A stretch of 12,547 nt of DNA from NCBI GenBank assembly GCA_028872685.1, contig JAPKEI010000043.1, positions 1 to 12,547 on the forward strand, given 5' to 3'. Made by a program: the position numbers and the translations under genes. The DNA is from Verrucomicrobiota bacterium (lineage in GTDB: Bacteria > Verrucomicrobiota > Verrucomicrobiia > Limisphaerales > UBA1100). Each line of letters starts with the position of its first letter. The stretch's first letter is position 1. Of this stretch, positions 1 to 7,798 are shown in pieces. The notes under the pieces were generated by a model. The model saw only the letters and a program-made list of their open reading frames with translations, was not told the DNA's origin and did no database searches.

Positions 1-1257
1 ACCGATTGGGACACCGCACCGCCCAAGCCCGCGTGGACCACTCAAGTCGGCGGCGGCCACGCCTCAATGACCGTCGCCCGCGGCCGCCTCTTCACACTCG
101 AGCAATGGGCCGAGGGCGAAGTGGTCACCTGCTATAATCTCGTCGATGGGCGCGGCTTGTGGCGGCGTACATACGCTGGAAAGTTCAACGACAAATCCGC
201 GATGGGCGGCGTGGGGCCGCGCGCCACGCCTACGTACGATGACGGCCGCTTGTACACGATCGGTGCCGAAGGCCAACTCCATTGCCTCAACGCCGACACC
301 GGCAAAGTGATTTGGCACAAAAATATTTACGTCGCCTTCGGCACACGCAACCTCCCCTTCGGCACTTGCGCCTCACCGTGGGTGGCTGGTGAAAAACTCA
401 TCATCACCGCCGGTGCCCGCGCGGGCTCGGCCAAGCACACAGTGTTTGCGTTGGACAAAATGACTGGCGAAGTATTGTGGCGTTCCGCAGCCGAAAATCA
501 GGCGTACATGTCGCCCTTCACCACTACGCTCGCTGGCCGCGAACAAATCCTGCTCTGCGCTGGTCGCGCGATTCAAGGACTCTCGCTGGAGGACGGCAAA
601 ATTCTGTGGTCTGTAAAATGGACTGTGAGCTATGACAACAACATCGCCCAACCCATCGTAGTCGACGACACGCACATTTTTATCAGTGCCGGCTATGGAG
701 CCGGTTGCGGCCTCATCGAAATAAAAAAGACCGCCGGCCAATTTTCCGCTAATCTCGTTTGGGAAAATAAAAATCTGAAAAATAAATTCACCAGTTCCGT
801 GCTGCACGAAGGCTACCTTTACGGGCTCGATGATGGCAACTCGGACAACGCCGCATACCTCGTCTGCATTAATGCCCAAACCGGCGAAGAAAAATGGCGC
901 GGCGAAAACTACGGCCACGGCCAAATCCTCCTAGCGCAAAGCCACCTCATCATCCAATGCGAAAACGGCGATCTCGCCCTGGCCAAGGCCACCCCCGAAT
1001 CCCATCAACAAATCGCCCGCCTCCCCGCCCTCCCCGGCAAAACCTGGAACAACCCTGCCCTCGCCAACGGCCGCCTCTACCTCCGCAACGACCAAAAAAT
1101 GATTTGCTACGACATTCGCCCCGGCTCTGCCGCCGGCTCCGTCACACTAAACCCTAGCACCGGCGAGGCCCTTTCCGTGTTGGCAGCAGCGTTTTTTTTA
1201 TTAAACGGCTTGGGCTGCATTGGGCTTGGGTGTTTTGTGCGGCCGACAAGCGAATGA
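1..1257 (+). CDS. PQQ-like beta-propeller repeat protein (5' end cut off)
   Basis: The frame is open from base 1 to the TGA at 1255-1257 (418 visible residues). The first ATG, at 67, is internal: the codons before it already encode a propeller strand (WTTQVGGGHASMTVARGRLF). Repeated blade signatures of the PQQ-like/BamB-like family are visible, in which a strand ends in GK/GE-x-x-W: GKVIWHK, GEVLWRS, GKILWSV, GEEKWRG. The stretch GHGQILLAQSHLIIQCENGDLALAKATPE followed by GKTWNNPALANGRLYLRND and ending ICYDIR is typical of propellers common in Planctomycetes and Verrucomicrobia, given here from memory. Such proteins are usually exported and of unknown function; no catalytic domain of a PQQ dehydrogenase is visible, so a binding or scaffold role is inferred. 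The signal peptide, if any, lies upstream. About 45 residues follow the last blade, and the final 28 are hydrophobic and glycine-rich, which is odd for the family. Confidence 0.87.
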   Translation, partial: TDWDTAPPKPAWTTQVGGGHASMTVARGRLFTLEQWAEGEVVTCYNLVDGRGLWRRTYAGKFNDKSAMGGVGPRATPTYDDGRLYTIGAEGQLHCLNADTGKVIWHKNIYVAFGTRNLPFGTCASPWVAGEKLIITAGARAGSAKHTVFALDKMTGEVLWRSAAENQAYMSPFTTTLAGREQILLCAGRAIQGLSLEDGKILWSVKWTVSYDNNIAQPIVVDDTHIFISAGYGAGCGLIEIKKTAGQFSANLVWENKNLKNKFTSSVLHEGYLYGLDDGNSDNAAYLVCINAQTGEEKWRGENYGHGQILLAQSHLIIQCENGDLALAKATPESHQQIARLPALPGKTWNNPALANGRLYLRNDQKMICYDIRPGSAAGSVTLNPSTGEALSVLAAAFFLLNGLGCIGLGCFVRPTSE

Positions 1258-1270
1258 ATTACCACTATTT

Positions 1271-3757
1271 CTAACGGCTCCGCCACAACACACCAGTTGA
1301 ATTCTCCAAGCGCCAATCACCGCGAGTGATGGTAAGGCGGATTCCTCTTTCTTGCCGTACGGAAAACACTTCGACACCACTGTCACGCAGGCGTTTTAGC
1401 AACTCGGCTGAAGCACGGTCAGCGATTGGATATTTACTGTCGTGGATAATAATCACCCGTGGCTGGATGAATCGCAGCAAACCGACATTCAGCGGTTCAC
1501 CGTAGCTGGGAATAGCGGCGACCACGATGTCTGCCCGTAAATTGGATCCGCGGGCAATCATCGCTTGGCAGCCGTCCGGGCCAATGTCGGAGAGGAGCAA
1601 CACTCGGACGCCGTTGAATTCGCCGCGCAGTACGAGGGCGTCGTCGGTGCTCTTGGGAAAATCATCGGCGGGTGCCGGATGCAAAACTTTCCACGGCCCA
1701 AGTGTGTCCCCGGCGGATACGGTGTGTTGCAATTTCCCGCGTTGCGCTAATTCAGCCAGAACTATTTTCTGAAATGGTGAGGATGATTTTGCGTGGCTCA
1801 AATACACGCGTTCCAACGGCTGCGCGGCCAGTAAATTGGTGAATCCGCCTATGTGATGGCCGATGCCGTGGGTGAGCGCCACCGCGTGCAGGGCATCCAC
1901 GCCGCGTGTTTGCAAATGGCGCTGCACGGTGTACTCGACCGCCATCGCGTCGCCAGTGTCGATAAGTAAACCGGATGTCTGCGCGCTTGCCTCCACGTGA
2001 ATCATCGGGCCTTCCGGCAACATTGTGAGCCGTAATTCCTGTCGATCGATTTGCCAATTGGCCAATAACAAAACTACAAATACGCCGCCGCCGCCCAAGG
2101 CCCAGCGGCGCACGTTGGGTTTGAAAAACCAACCCGTGCCCACGCCGAAAAGTACCGCGTACCAGCCGGCCATCATCCACGGCGCGGGCGCGCGTACGTA
2201 TTGCCACGCGCCGGGGAGGTCGGCCGTCCATTGGCTGATGGCCATCATACAGGTCATAAAAAACCACGCCGAATGATTGAACAAAATCGTGAGCGGCTCC
2301 AGCCAGTCGCCACAAATAAAACTCGCCATACAGCTCGCCAACGCCAACGTGCCGCACGCCACCACCGGCACATTGGCTAGCAATGCCACTGGGTTAAACA
2401 AATGAAAGTAATGCGCGATGAGCGGCAACGAAGCGAGCCACGCGCAAAAGGAAACGGCGATCGCACCCACCAGCCAATACGAGGGTTCCAGCATCCAGCG
2501 CCTCCAGCGCGACCACAGTTCGCGTGGCAGGAATGGATCCGGCCGCACGCCCGTTTGCAGACGCTCCACAATGGGCGGCATTACCAACGCAAGGCTGAAC
2601 ACCACGGCGAAGGAAAGCTGAAAGCTCGCACGGAAGAGCTGTTGCGGATCCCACAGCAAAATCAGGAACGCCGCCATCCCGAGGGAGTTCAAAATATTGA
2701 CCGGCCGCTTGAGCGACCACGCGGCGAGAATGAGCGTCATCATCACCGTGGCCCGCACGGCGGAGGGTTGCCAGCCGGTGGCCGCGGTGTAAAACCACAG
2801 CAACGGAATCGCCACCACCCCCACCCAACCGCGCGGCACGCGCACCACGCGCAGAAGGATCACAAAAATTCCCGCCACCAATCCAATGTGCAAACCGCTG
2901 ATCGCAAAAAAATGCATCGTGCCCGAGCGCATAAAGGGCGCAGCAACTTCTCCTGTGAGTGCCGTACGCCAACCGAGGCTCATTGCCCACAGCAACTCCA
3001 GCGCTTCATCTTGTTCCGGTAAACCTCGACTGAGGTTGTGCCGCGCCCACGCACGAAAGCGATCTGCCAAGGGCCGACGCGGCGGGGAAGTTTGCGGGAT
3101 GAGTTTCCAGCGGGTGAGTTTGTCGGTATTCAGTTCAAAATAAATGCCGCGCCGCCGCAGGCTTTCCCGGTGGTCGTACAACCCCAGTGCCTTCGCGTGA
3201 TCGGGCTGGATGAGCAAGCCGTCTACCTCCACGATTTGCCCGGCATAAAAATCTTCGCCCAGTTGATTGGTGGTCGTTACCATCACCGTGCCGTGGGCGG
3301 GTTGGTTTTGGCCACGGCGCGTAATGCTCTCGGCGCGAATACGCAGCGAGGTTCGCTCCACCACGCCCGCACGGCGACTGGTCGGCGTAGCCGCCAATTC
3401 GCCGCGCAGCGTGACAATCGCACCACCCTCCGGAATGTGATGCCGCAGATCATTCGGTGAAATGGGCGAGGTCTGCCGCGCGTAGTCCGCCCAACCCGTC
3501 AGCACAATCGTGGCAATTAAGGCCACTTGCCGCACGGCATCCGCCACGCCGGAGGCCATACCGAGGCGGTCACTGAGGAAGCCCATGTGAACCGACACCG
3601 CCCCATCGCAGCGTTGGCCCAGCCACACGGCGGCCAGCGCCACACCCGCTGAGAACAATGCCAGCACCAGCACCCATTCAGACGAAAGCACAATCCATTC
3701 GCCCATCAGCACTCCCGCCATAAACAACGCGGCGATGATGAGCATTGGGAATTTCAC
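1271..3757 (-). CDS. comEC: ComEC/Rec2 family DNA-uptake channel protein
   Basis: The 828-residue product matches the usual ComEC layout and size. The N-terminus has hydrophobic segments around residues 4-20, 27-47 and 76-90. An OB-fold-like soluble region (DUF4131 type) spans about 100-215. The multi-spanning competence domain, about 250-545, carries the hallmark HFFAISGLHIG (282-292). A C-terminal metallo-beta-lactamase-like domain begins near 575. In the family, ComEC is the inner-membrane channel that carries single-stranded DNA into the cytoplasm. Here the MBL domain keeps LLIDTGD (597-603), but the metal motif reads THGIGHH (629-635) instead of SHPDADH, and later metal ligands are also replaced, so catalysis is doubtful. 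The start is GTG at 3757-3755; an ATG four codons inside (MLIIAALF) is an alternative, and neither has a clear Shine-Dalgarno. It is divergent from pdxJ (62 bases) and convergent with the beta-propeller gene (13 bases). No other competence gene is visible. Confidence 0.93.
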   Translation of the reverse strand: MKFPMLIIAALFMAGVLMGEWIVLSSEWVLVLALFSAGVALAAVWLGQRCDGAVSVHMGFLSDRLGMASGVADAVRQVALIATIVLTGWADYARQTSPISPNDLRHHIPEGGAIVTLRGELAATPTSRRAGVVERTSLRIRAESITRRGQNQPAHGTVMVTTTNQLGEDFYAGQIVEVDGLLIQPDHAKALGLYDHRESLRRRGIYFELNTDKLTRWKLIPQTSPPRRPLADRFRAWARHNLSRGLPEQDEALELLWAMSLGWRTALTGEVAAPFMRSGTMHFFAISGLHIGLVAGIFVILLRVVRVPRGWVGVVAIPLLWFYTAATGWQPSAVRATVMMTLILAAWSLKRPVNILNSLGMAAFLILLWDPQQLFRASFQLSFAVVFSLALVMPPIVERLQTGVRPDPFLPRELWSRWRRWMLEPSYWLVGAIAVSFCAWLASLPLIAHYFHLFNPVALLANVPVVACGTLALASCMASFICGDWLEPLTILFNHSAWFFMTCMMAISQWTADLPGAWQYVRAPAPWMMAGWYAVLFGVGTGWFFKPNVRRWALGGGGVFVVLLLANWQIDRQELRLTMLPEGPMIHVEASAQTSGLLIDTGDAMAVEYTVQRHLQTRGVDALHAVALTHGIGHHIGGFTNLLAAQPLERVYLSHAKSSSPFQKIVLAELAQRGKLQHTVSAGDTLGPWKVLHPAPADDFPKSTDDALVLRGEFNGVRVLLLSDIGPDGCQAMIARGSNLRADIVVAAIPSYGEPLNVGLLRFIQPRVIIIHDSKYPIADRASAELLKRLRDSGVEVFSVRQERGIRLTITRGDWRLENSTGVLWRSR

Positions 3758-3784
3758 AACGGATTTTTAACACACACCGCAGAG

Positions 3785-3813
3785 TTGGCAAGGCGAGGGA
3801 ATTTGCGTAGCGT
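3785..3813 (+). promoter_or_regulatory. candidate sigma70-like promoter for pdxJ
   Basis: TTGGCA (3785-3790, 5 of 6 to TTGACA) is followed after 17 bases by TAGCGT (3808-3813), a poor 3 of 6 match to TATAAT. It sits in the 62-base gap between the divergent comEC and pdxJ. Its expected start point, about 7 bases after the -10 box, falls at or near the pdxJ ATG at 3820, which would give a leaderless or nearly leaderless mRNA. That fits the absence of a well-spaced Shine-Dalgarno. The match rests on pattern alone and could be chance. Confidence 0.25.
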
Positions 3814-3819
3814 GCCCCG

Positions 3820-4569
3820 ATGCTTAAGTTGGGAGTCAACATCGACCACGTCGCGACGCTGCGCGAGGCGCGTTATCGCGGCCAGCAAGGACAAAGCCGT
3901 GGCGAGCCTTCGCCTGTGGACGCCGCCATCGCCGCTGAGGCCGCGGGCGCGCACGGCATCACGGCGCATTTACGCGAAGATCGCCGCCATATTTTGGATG
4001 CCGACATCGCCGCGCTGCGCAAGGCGGTGAACGTGCGGTTCAATTTCGAATTGGCCAATACCGCCGAGATGGTGCGCATCGCTTTGCGCACCAAACCAGA
4101 AATTGTGTGTCTCGTACCGGAGAAACGCGAAGAGGTCACCACCGAAGGCGGACTGGATGTGGCCGGACAATTACCCACGCTCAAGCGCACTTGCAAAAAA
4201 ATGGCGAAAGCCGGCATTGAAGTCAGTTTGTTTATCAATCCTGACGCCAAACAAGTGGATGCCTCCGCGCGATCAGGCGCGCAATTTATCGAGCTGCACA
4301 CCGGCCAATTTGGCGAGCACTTCGGCAATGCCCGCACCCGCCAGCGGGAACTCAACCGCCTCATCGCCGCCGCCGAGCACGCGCACAGCCTCGGCCTGCG
4401 TGTGAATGCGGGGCACGGGCTCAATTACGAAAATCTGACCACCCTCCACGCCGTTCCACATTTGGAGGAGTTGAACATCGGCCACTGCATCATCAGCCAC
4501 GCCGTGAGCGTGGGCTTGCCACGAGCGGTGAAAGAAATGCTGCGGCTAATGAAAGGCTATCGCGGATGA
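3820..4569 (+). CDS. pdxJ: pyridoxine 5'-phosphate synthase PdxJ
   Basis: PdxJ condenses 3-amino-2-oxopropyl phosphate with 1-deoxy-D-xylulose 5-phosphate to pyridoxine 5'-phosphate, the ring-closing step of the DXP-dependent vitamin B6 pathway, in the cytoplasm. The 249-residue product has the full TIM-barrel signature set: GVNIDHVATLREAR at 5-18, HLREDRRHI at 50-58, the NFE glutamate at 77, VPEKREEVTTEGG at 99-111, HTG at 160-162, NAGHGL at 196-201 and ELNIGH at 217-222. Compared with the E. coli protein as I remember it, the loop after LREAR is several residues longer (YRGQQGQSRGEPSP). The ATG start is set by the conserved N-terminus; the best purine-rich stretch, GAGGGA at 3795-3800, is about 20 bases away and too far to be a normal ribosome site. 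The stop overlaps the acpS start (ATGA), so the pair is probably co-transcribed and coupled, as pdxJ-acpS also is in enterobacteria. Confidence 0.98.
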   Translation: MLKLGVNIDHVATLREARYRGQQGQSRGEPSPVDAAIAAEAAGAHGITAHLREDRRHILDADIAALRKAVNVRFNFELANTAEMVRIALRTKPEIVCLVPEKREEVTTEGGLDVAGQLPTLKRTCKKMAKAGIEVSLFINPDAKQVDASARSGAQFIELHTGQFGEHFGNARTRQRELNRLIAAAEHAHSLGLRVNAGHGLNYENLTTLHAVPHLEELNIGHCIISHAVSVGLPRAVKEMLRLMKGYRG

Positions 4570-4943
4570 TTTTTGGCACCGGTATCGACATCGTGGAAAC
4601 AGAACGCATCCGCGAAATTTACAAGCGCTGGCACAAGCGGTTTTTGAATCGTGTGCTGCGCGAGGAGGAAATTAAATACTGCCTTTCGCAAAGCGACCCC
4701 GCCCAATGCATCGCCGCGCGCTTCGCCGGCAAGGAAGCGATCAGCAAAGCCTTCGGCACCGGCATCGGCGCACAACTCGGCTGGCACGACATCGAAATCG
4801 TTCACCAACCCAAAGGCCGCCCGACGGTGAAATTGCACAGACGCGGAAAAATTCTGTTACTCGAACAAGGCGGCAAGAGCGTCCACGTCAGCCTCAGCCA
4901 CAACGGCGGCCAAGCAGCGGCAATGGCGGTGTTGGAGGGATAA
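4566..4943 (+). CDS. acpS: holo-[acyl-carrier-protein] synthase
   Basis: AcpS transfers 4'-phosphopantetheine from CoA to the serine of apo-ACP, which activates fatty-acid synthesis. The 125-residue length is that of the stand-alone bacterial enzyme. The N-terminal motif GTGIDIVETERI (4-15) contains the metal-binding Asp8, and RFAGKEAISKAFG (52-64) contains Glu57 and the substrate lysine. The C-terminal VSLSHNGGQAAAMAVLEG is the usual last strand. The ATG lies within the pdxJ stop as ATGA, and AAAGG (4552-4556) ends nine bases upstream, a usable Shine-Dalgarno, so translational coupling to pdxJ is likely. The gene ends four bases from the end of the opposing glnD gene, leaving no room for a separate terminator. 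Confidence 0.97.
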   Translation: MIFGTGIDIVETERIREIYKRWHKRFLNRVLREEEIKYCLSQSDPAQCIAARFAGKEAISKAFGTGIGAQLGWHDIEIVHQPKGRPTVKLHRRGKILLLEQGGKSVHVSLSHNGGQAAAMAVLEG

Positions 4944-4947
4944 TCGA

Positions 4948-7713
4948 TTAAGCCTCGTGCAGTGCGGCGATGACATGGCGGAGCATTGCGGTGATGAATT
5001 GTTGGCGGCTTTCGTCTTCTACTTTTCCCCCATCAATGTCGGTGAGATAAAAGCTGTCGTTGGCGCCGCCTTTTTCGGTATTGATTCGGGCGAGTTCGAT
5101 GGTGAGACCAAGGGCGTTGAGGGTGTGGGTGACGGCGTAGAGGAGGCCCACGTGATCCTCGGCTTCGAGATCGAGTACGGTGAATTCGGCGCTGGAGCGG
5201 TTGTCAAAATGGATGGCGGTGGGGATGTGTTCGCCGGTGAGCGAGGTGTATTCGATGCCGGAATCAGGAAGCTCCCCGAGGTCGAGATCGGGATCCTCGT
5301 GCGCGGCGAGGGCGGGCTTGAGGCGTTCGGTGAATTGCGCGCGCTGCTCGCCGGTGGGCAGCTGACCGGTGCGGGCGTCGGTGAGGTGGAAATGATCGAG
5401 CACCATCGAGTCGCCACGCGTGAAAATTTGCGCGCTTAAAATATTCAACCCGCACTGGGCGAGCACGCCGGTGATGCGGCTGAAAAGTCCGGGGCGATCC
5501 CACGTGCAAATACTGGCCACGGCATAGCCACGATCGCGGTCGCGCTGCCATTCCACGGCGGGCTCAAGCATTCGATCATCAAAGGTGATTTGCAGCCGGA
5601 TGAATTTATGCACCAACCCGATGTCCTCGGCGATCTCATCGGCAGGCAAAGCGCGGAAATAACGCATCGGCAGTTGCTCAAAGTGCGCTGTGATTTCCTC
5701 GGCGGGTACTTGGGCGCCAAGAAGCTTGGTGACTTCGGCCTCAATCTCGGCGCGTTCCTCTTCCTCCGCGCGCACGGCCACGGGGCCTTCGCGGAAGAGC
5801 GCGCGTGTTTTCCAAAACAAACTCCACTGCGAAGTATCCTTAAAGCCATTCCACAAATCATCGCTCGTGCCCAGCGAATCGGCCAGCGTGTGCAGCATCA
5901 ACAGGTTCAGGTTTTCTTCCGTCTCCATTTCCTCAGCAAACTGCTCGACCACCTGCGGGTCCTCCAAATCACGCCGCTGTGCCACCTGCACCATTGTGAG
6001 ATGATGCCGAATGATAAGCTGCAAACTATCGGCCGCCACTTCATCGAGGCCGATGCGATCAGCCACGTGCTCGGCCACGCGTGCCCCTTCGCGTTCGTGA
6101 CGGTCGCTCTCAATACCCTTGCCCGAGTCGTGCAGCAACAACGCGAGATACAGCGTGGACGGTCGCTCAATTTCCTCAAACACTTCGTGGTAGCGCCGAT
6201 AATCCGGCCACGTTTCCTCCCACAAGCCGTCGAGTTTTTCAAGGCACACCAGCGTGTGCTCGTCCACGGTGTATTGATGATAAAACTCGTGCTGCACAAG
6301 ACATGTCAGCCGGCCAAACTCCGGCAGAAATTTGCCCAACAAATCCAGCTCGTGCATCCGGCGCAAAATACGACCGACCGCGCCAGGATGATTGAGGATT
6401 TCTAGAAACGTCTCGTGCACGTGTGGGTCCTCCCGAAAGGCGCGATCCACCAGCCACACCTGTTGGCGGATGATTTGCGCGAGATCCGGATGCAACCGCA
6501 GGCTGTGGCGTTGCATCAGCAAAAACACGCGCATCAATTTGCGCGGTTGATCGCGAAACACACGGCGGTTGGTGGTGTTGATCGCGCCGTCCTCGATCGT
6601 AAACCCATCAATCACCTGTTCCTTGCGGCCACTCACCCAACGGCCGAGTGCCTGTTGCCAAGCCGGACGCGGCACGAGCGCGAGGCGTTGTTCGATAGCC
6701 CGCACGGTAAGATCGATGTGGCGCGCGTGCTTATAATAATCCCCCATAAACGCCTCCAACCGCTTGGCGGGCGAGCGGTTGGTGTAGCCCAGCTGCCACG
6801 CCACCTTCGGTTGCACGGCTTTGGTGAGCACCTCCACGGGGCGATCCATCTGATAATGCAGCTCATTACGCGCGCGCAGCAGGAAAGAATACGCCGCCTC
6901 CAGCCGTTCCGCCTCGGCTTTGGTCACCACCTGACGCGCCTCCAAATCCTCCATCATCCGGGACCCCTCGCGGAAGTGCATCATCCAATGCAGATTTTGA
7001 TAATCGCGCAGGCCGCCGCATCCGTTTTTGATGTTCGGCTCCTGCATCGTCACCGCGTTTCCGTGCTTGGCTCGCCGCCCCGCTTGATCCTCCAACCGCG
7101 CCACGATGTAATCCGCCACGTACGGTTTCACACATTTGGTATGCACGGCGTGCTCCATTTTTTTAAACAATGATTCATCCCCAGTCACGCGGCGCGATTC
7201 GATCAGCGCCGTTTTACTTTGCATGTCTTTGTTCGCCTCCTCCACGCAATCGCGCACACGCCGCACCGAGTGGCCAATCTTCAGCCCCACATCCCACAAT
7301 GTATACAACACCGTATCAGTAACACTTTGCAAAAATTCTTCCGGCTTCGGCTTGGCCAGCAGACGATCGTCACATAGAAAAAGAATATCGATGTCGCTTT
7401 GCGGATTCAGTTCCGCGCGGCCATAGCCGCCGATGGCCACCACCGCGATGGCCGGTGGCGATTTAAATTTTCCCAAAGGTGCCAGCCCGATGGCCGTATC
7501 GATCAAATGCCGGATGAGCGCGTCGATCACCGCTGCCCGCGCGTGGCACACCTCGCGCCCGAGGCCGCCGCCACGATGCAGCTTCTTGAGCCGCGCCGCC
7601 TCGTCCTTGAGGAAACGCTTGTAACGCGCCAGCTCCGCCGCCGGTGTCTGGCCTTCCGCCAGCACCAACCGCTCCGCCGCGTGCGCCTCCACTTCATTAA
7701 TCAACGTCGACAC
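4948..7713 (-). CDS. glnD: [protein-PII] uridylyltransferase / uridylyl-removing enzyme GlnD
   Basis: GlnD senses glutamine and adds or removes UMP on PII signalling proteins, which in turn control glutamine synthetase and nitrogen genes. The 921-residue product has the four expected parts in order. The nucleotidyltransferase has GGYGRAELNPQSDIDILF (95-112; Asp107 and Asp109 are the metal-binding pair), followed by EPNIKNGCGGLRD (225-237). The HD phosphohydrolase domain has YTVDEHTL (481-488), HDSGKG (528-533) and IIRHHLTM (567-574). Two C-terminal ACT domains, at about 730-800 and 843-915, bind glutamine in known homologues. All catalytic motifs look intact, so both activities are expected. 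The start is GTG at 7713-7711 (product MSTLINEVEA); a GGGG stretch lies 12 or so bases upstream and is a weak ribosome site. It is divergent from lgt and convergent with acpS. No glnB or glnA lies in the window, so its partners must be elsewhere. Confidence 0.97.
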   Translation of the reverse strand: MSTLINEVEAHAAERLVLAEGQTPAAELARYKRFLKDEAARLKKLHRGGGLGREVCHARAAVIDALIRHLIDTAIGLAPLGKFKSPPAIAVVAIGGYGRAELNPQSDIDILFLCDDRLLAKPKPEEFLQSVTDTVLYTLWDVGLKIGHSVRRVRDCVEEANKDMQSKTALIESRRVTGDESLFKKMEHAVHTKCVKPYVADYIVARLEDQAGRRAKHGNAVTMQEPNIKNGCGGLRDYQNLHWMMHFREGSRMMEDLEARQVVTKAEAERLEAAYSFLLRARNELHYQMDRPVEVLTKAVQPKVAWQLGYTNRSPAKRLEAFMGDYYKHARHIDLTVRAIEQRLALVPRPAWQQALGRWVSGRKEQVIDGFTIEDGAINTTNRRVFRDQPRKLMRVFLLMQRHSLRLHPDLAQIIRQQVWLVDRAFREDPHVHETFLEILNHPGAVGRILRRMHELDLLGKFLPEFGRLTCLVQHEFYHQYTVDEHTLVCLEKLDGLWEETWPDYRRYHEVFEEIERPSTLYLALLLHDSGKGIESDRHEREGARVAEHVADRIGLDEVAADSLQLIIRHHLTMVQVAQRRDLEDPQVVEQFAEEMETEENLNLLMLHTLADSLGTSDDLWNGFKDTSQWSLFWKTRALFREGPVAVRAEEEERAEIEAEVTKLLGAQVPAEEITAHFEQLPMRYFRALPADEIAEDIGLVHKFIRLQITFDDRMLEPAVEWQRDRDRGYAVASICTWDRPGLFSRITGVLAQCGLNILSAQIFTRGDSMVLDHFHLTDARTGQLPTGEQRAQFTERLKPALAAHEDPDLDLGELPDSGIEYTSLTGEHIPTAIHFDNRSSAEFTVLDLEAEDHVGLLYAVTHTLNALGLTIELARINTEKGGANDSFYLTDIDGGKVEDESRQQFITAMLRHVIAALHEA

Positions 7714-7798
7714 AGCGCGTGGTTACCCCAAAACCGCCCGTGCATACAGTCAAATAAGCCAAGCTTGCTCCGGGGTGCCGTGCGGATTAACGTGCCGC
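7714..7798. promoter_or_regulatory. divergent intergenic region between glnD and lgt
   Basis: This 85-base gap must carry the promoters of glnD (leftward) and lgt-rluD (rightward). On the - strand, TTGACT (7753-7748) is a good -35 match for glnD, but no good -10 box is found 16-18 bases further on. On the + strand, TACAGT (7745-7750, 4 of 6) is a possible -10 for lgt, with only a weak TTACCC (7723-7728) as -35. No operator-like inverted repeat was seen. If translation of lgt starts at the upstream GTG (7775), the gap shrinks to 61 bases. Confidence 0.3.

Noticed and set aside
1752..2357. Open frame (201 codons) on the same strand as comEC, in another frame; also 2394-2990
   Set aside because: Arg-, Gly- and His-rich composition with no domain signal; frame-shifted shadows of the intact comEC frame.
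3495..3757. Possible frameshift or decay in comEC, given the missing metal ligands
   Set aside because: The whole 828-codon frame is open, normal in length and has an intact channel motif, so this is treated as a substituted active site and not a pseudogene.
5590..6405. Long + strand open frame (271 codons) opposite glnD
   Set aside because: It is antisense to the well-supported nucleotidyltransferase/HD/ACT protein, lacks recognisable motifs, and is typical of the open antisense frames expected in GC-rich coding DNA. The same applies to 6415-7173, 7399-7824 and 4957-5439.
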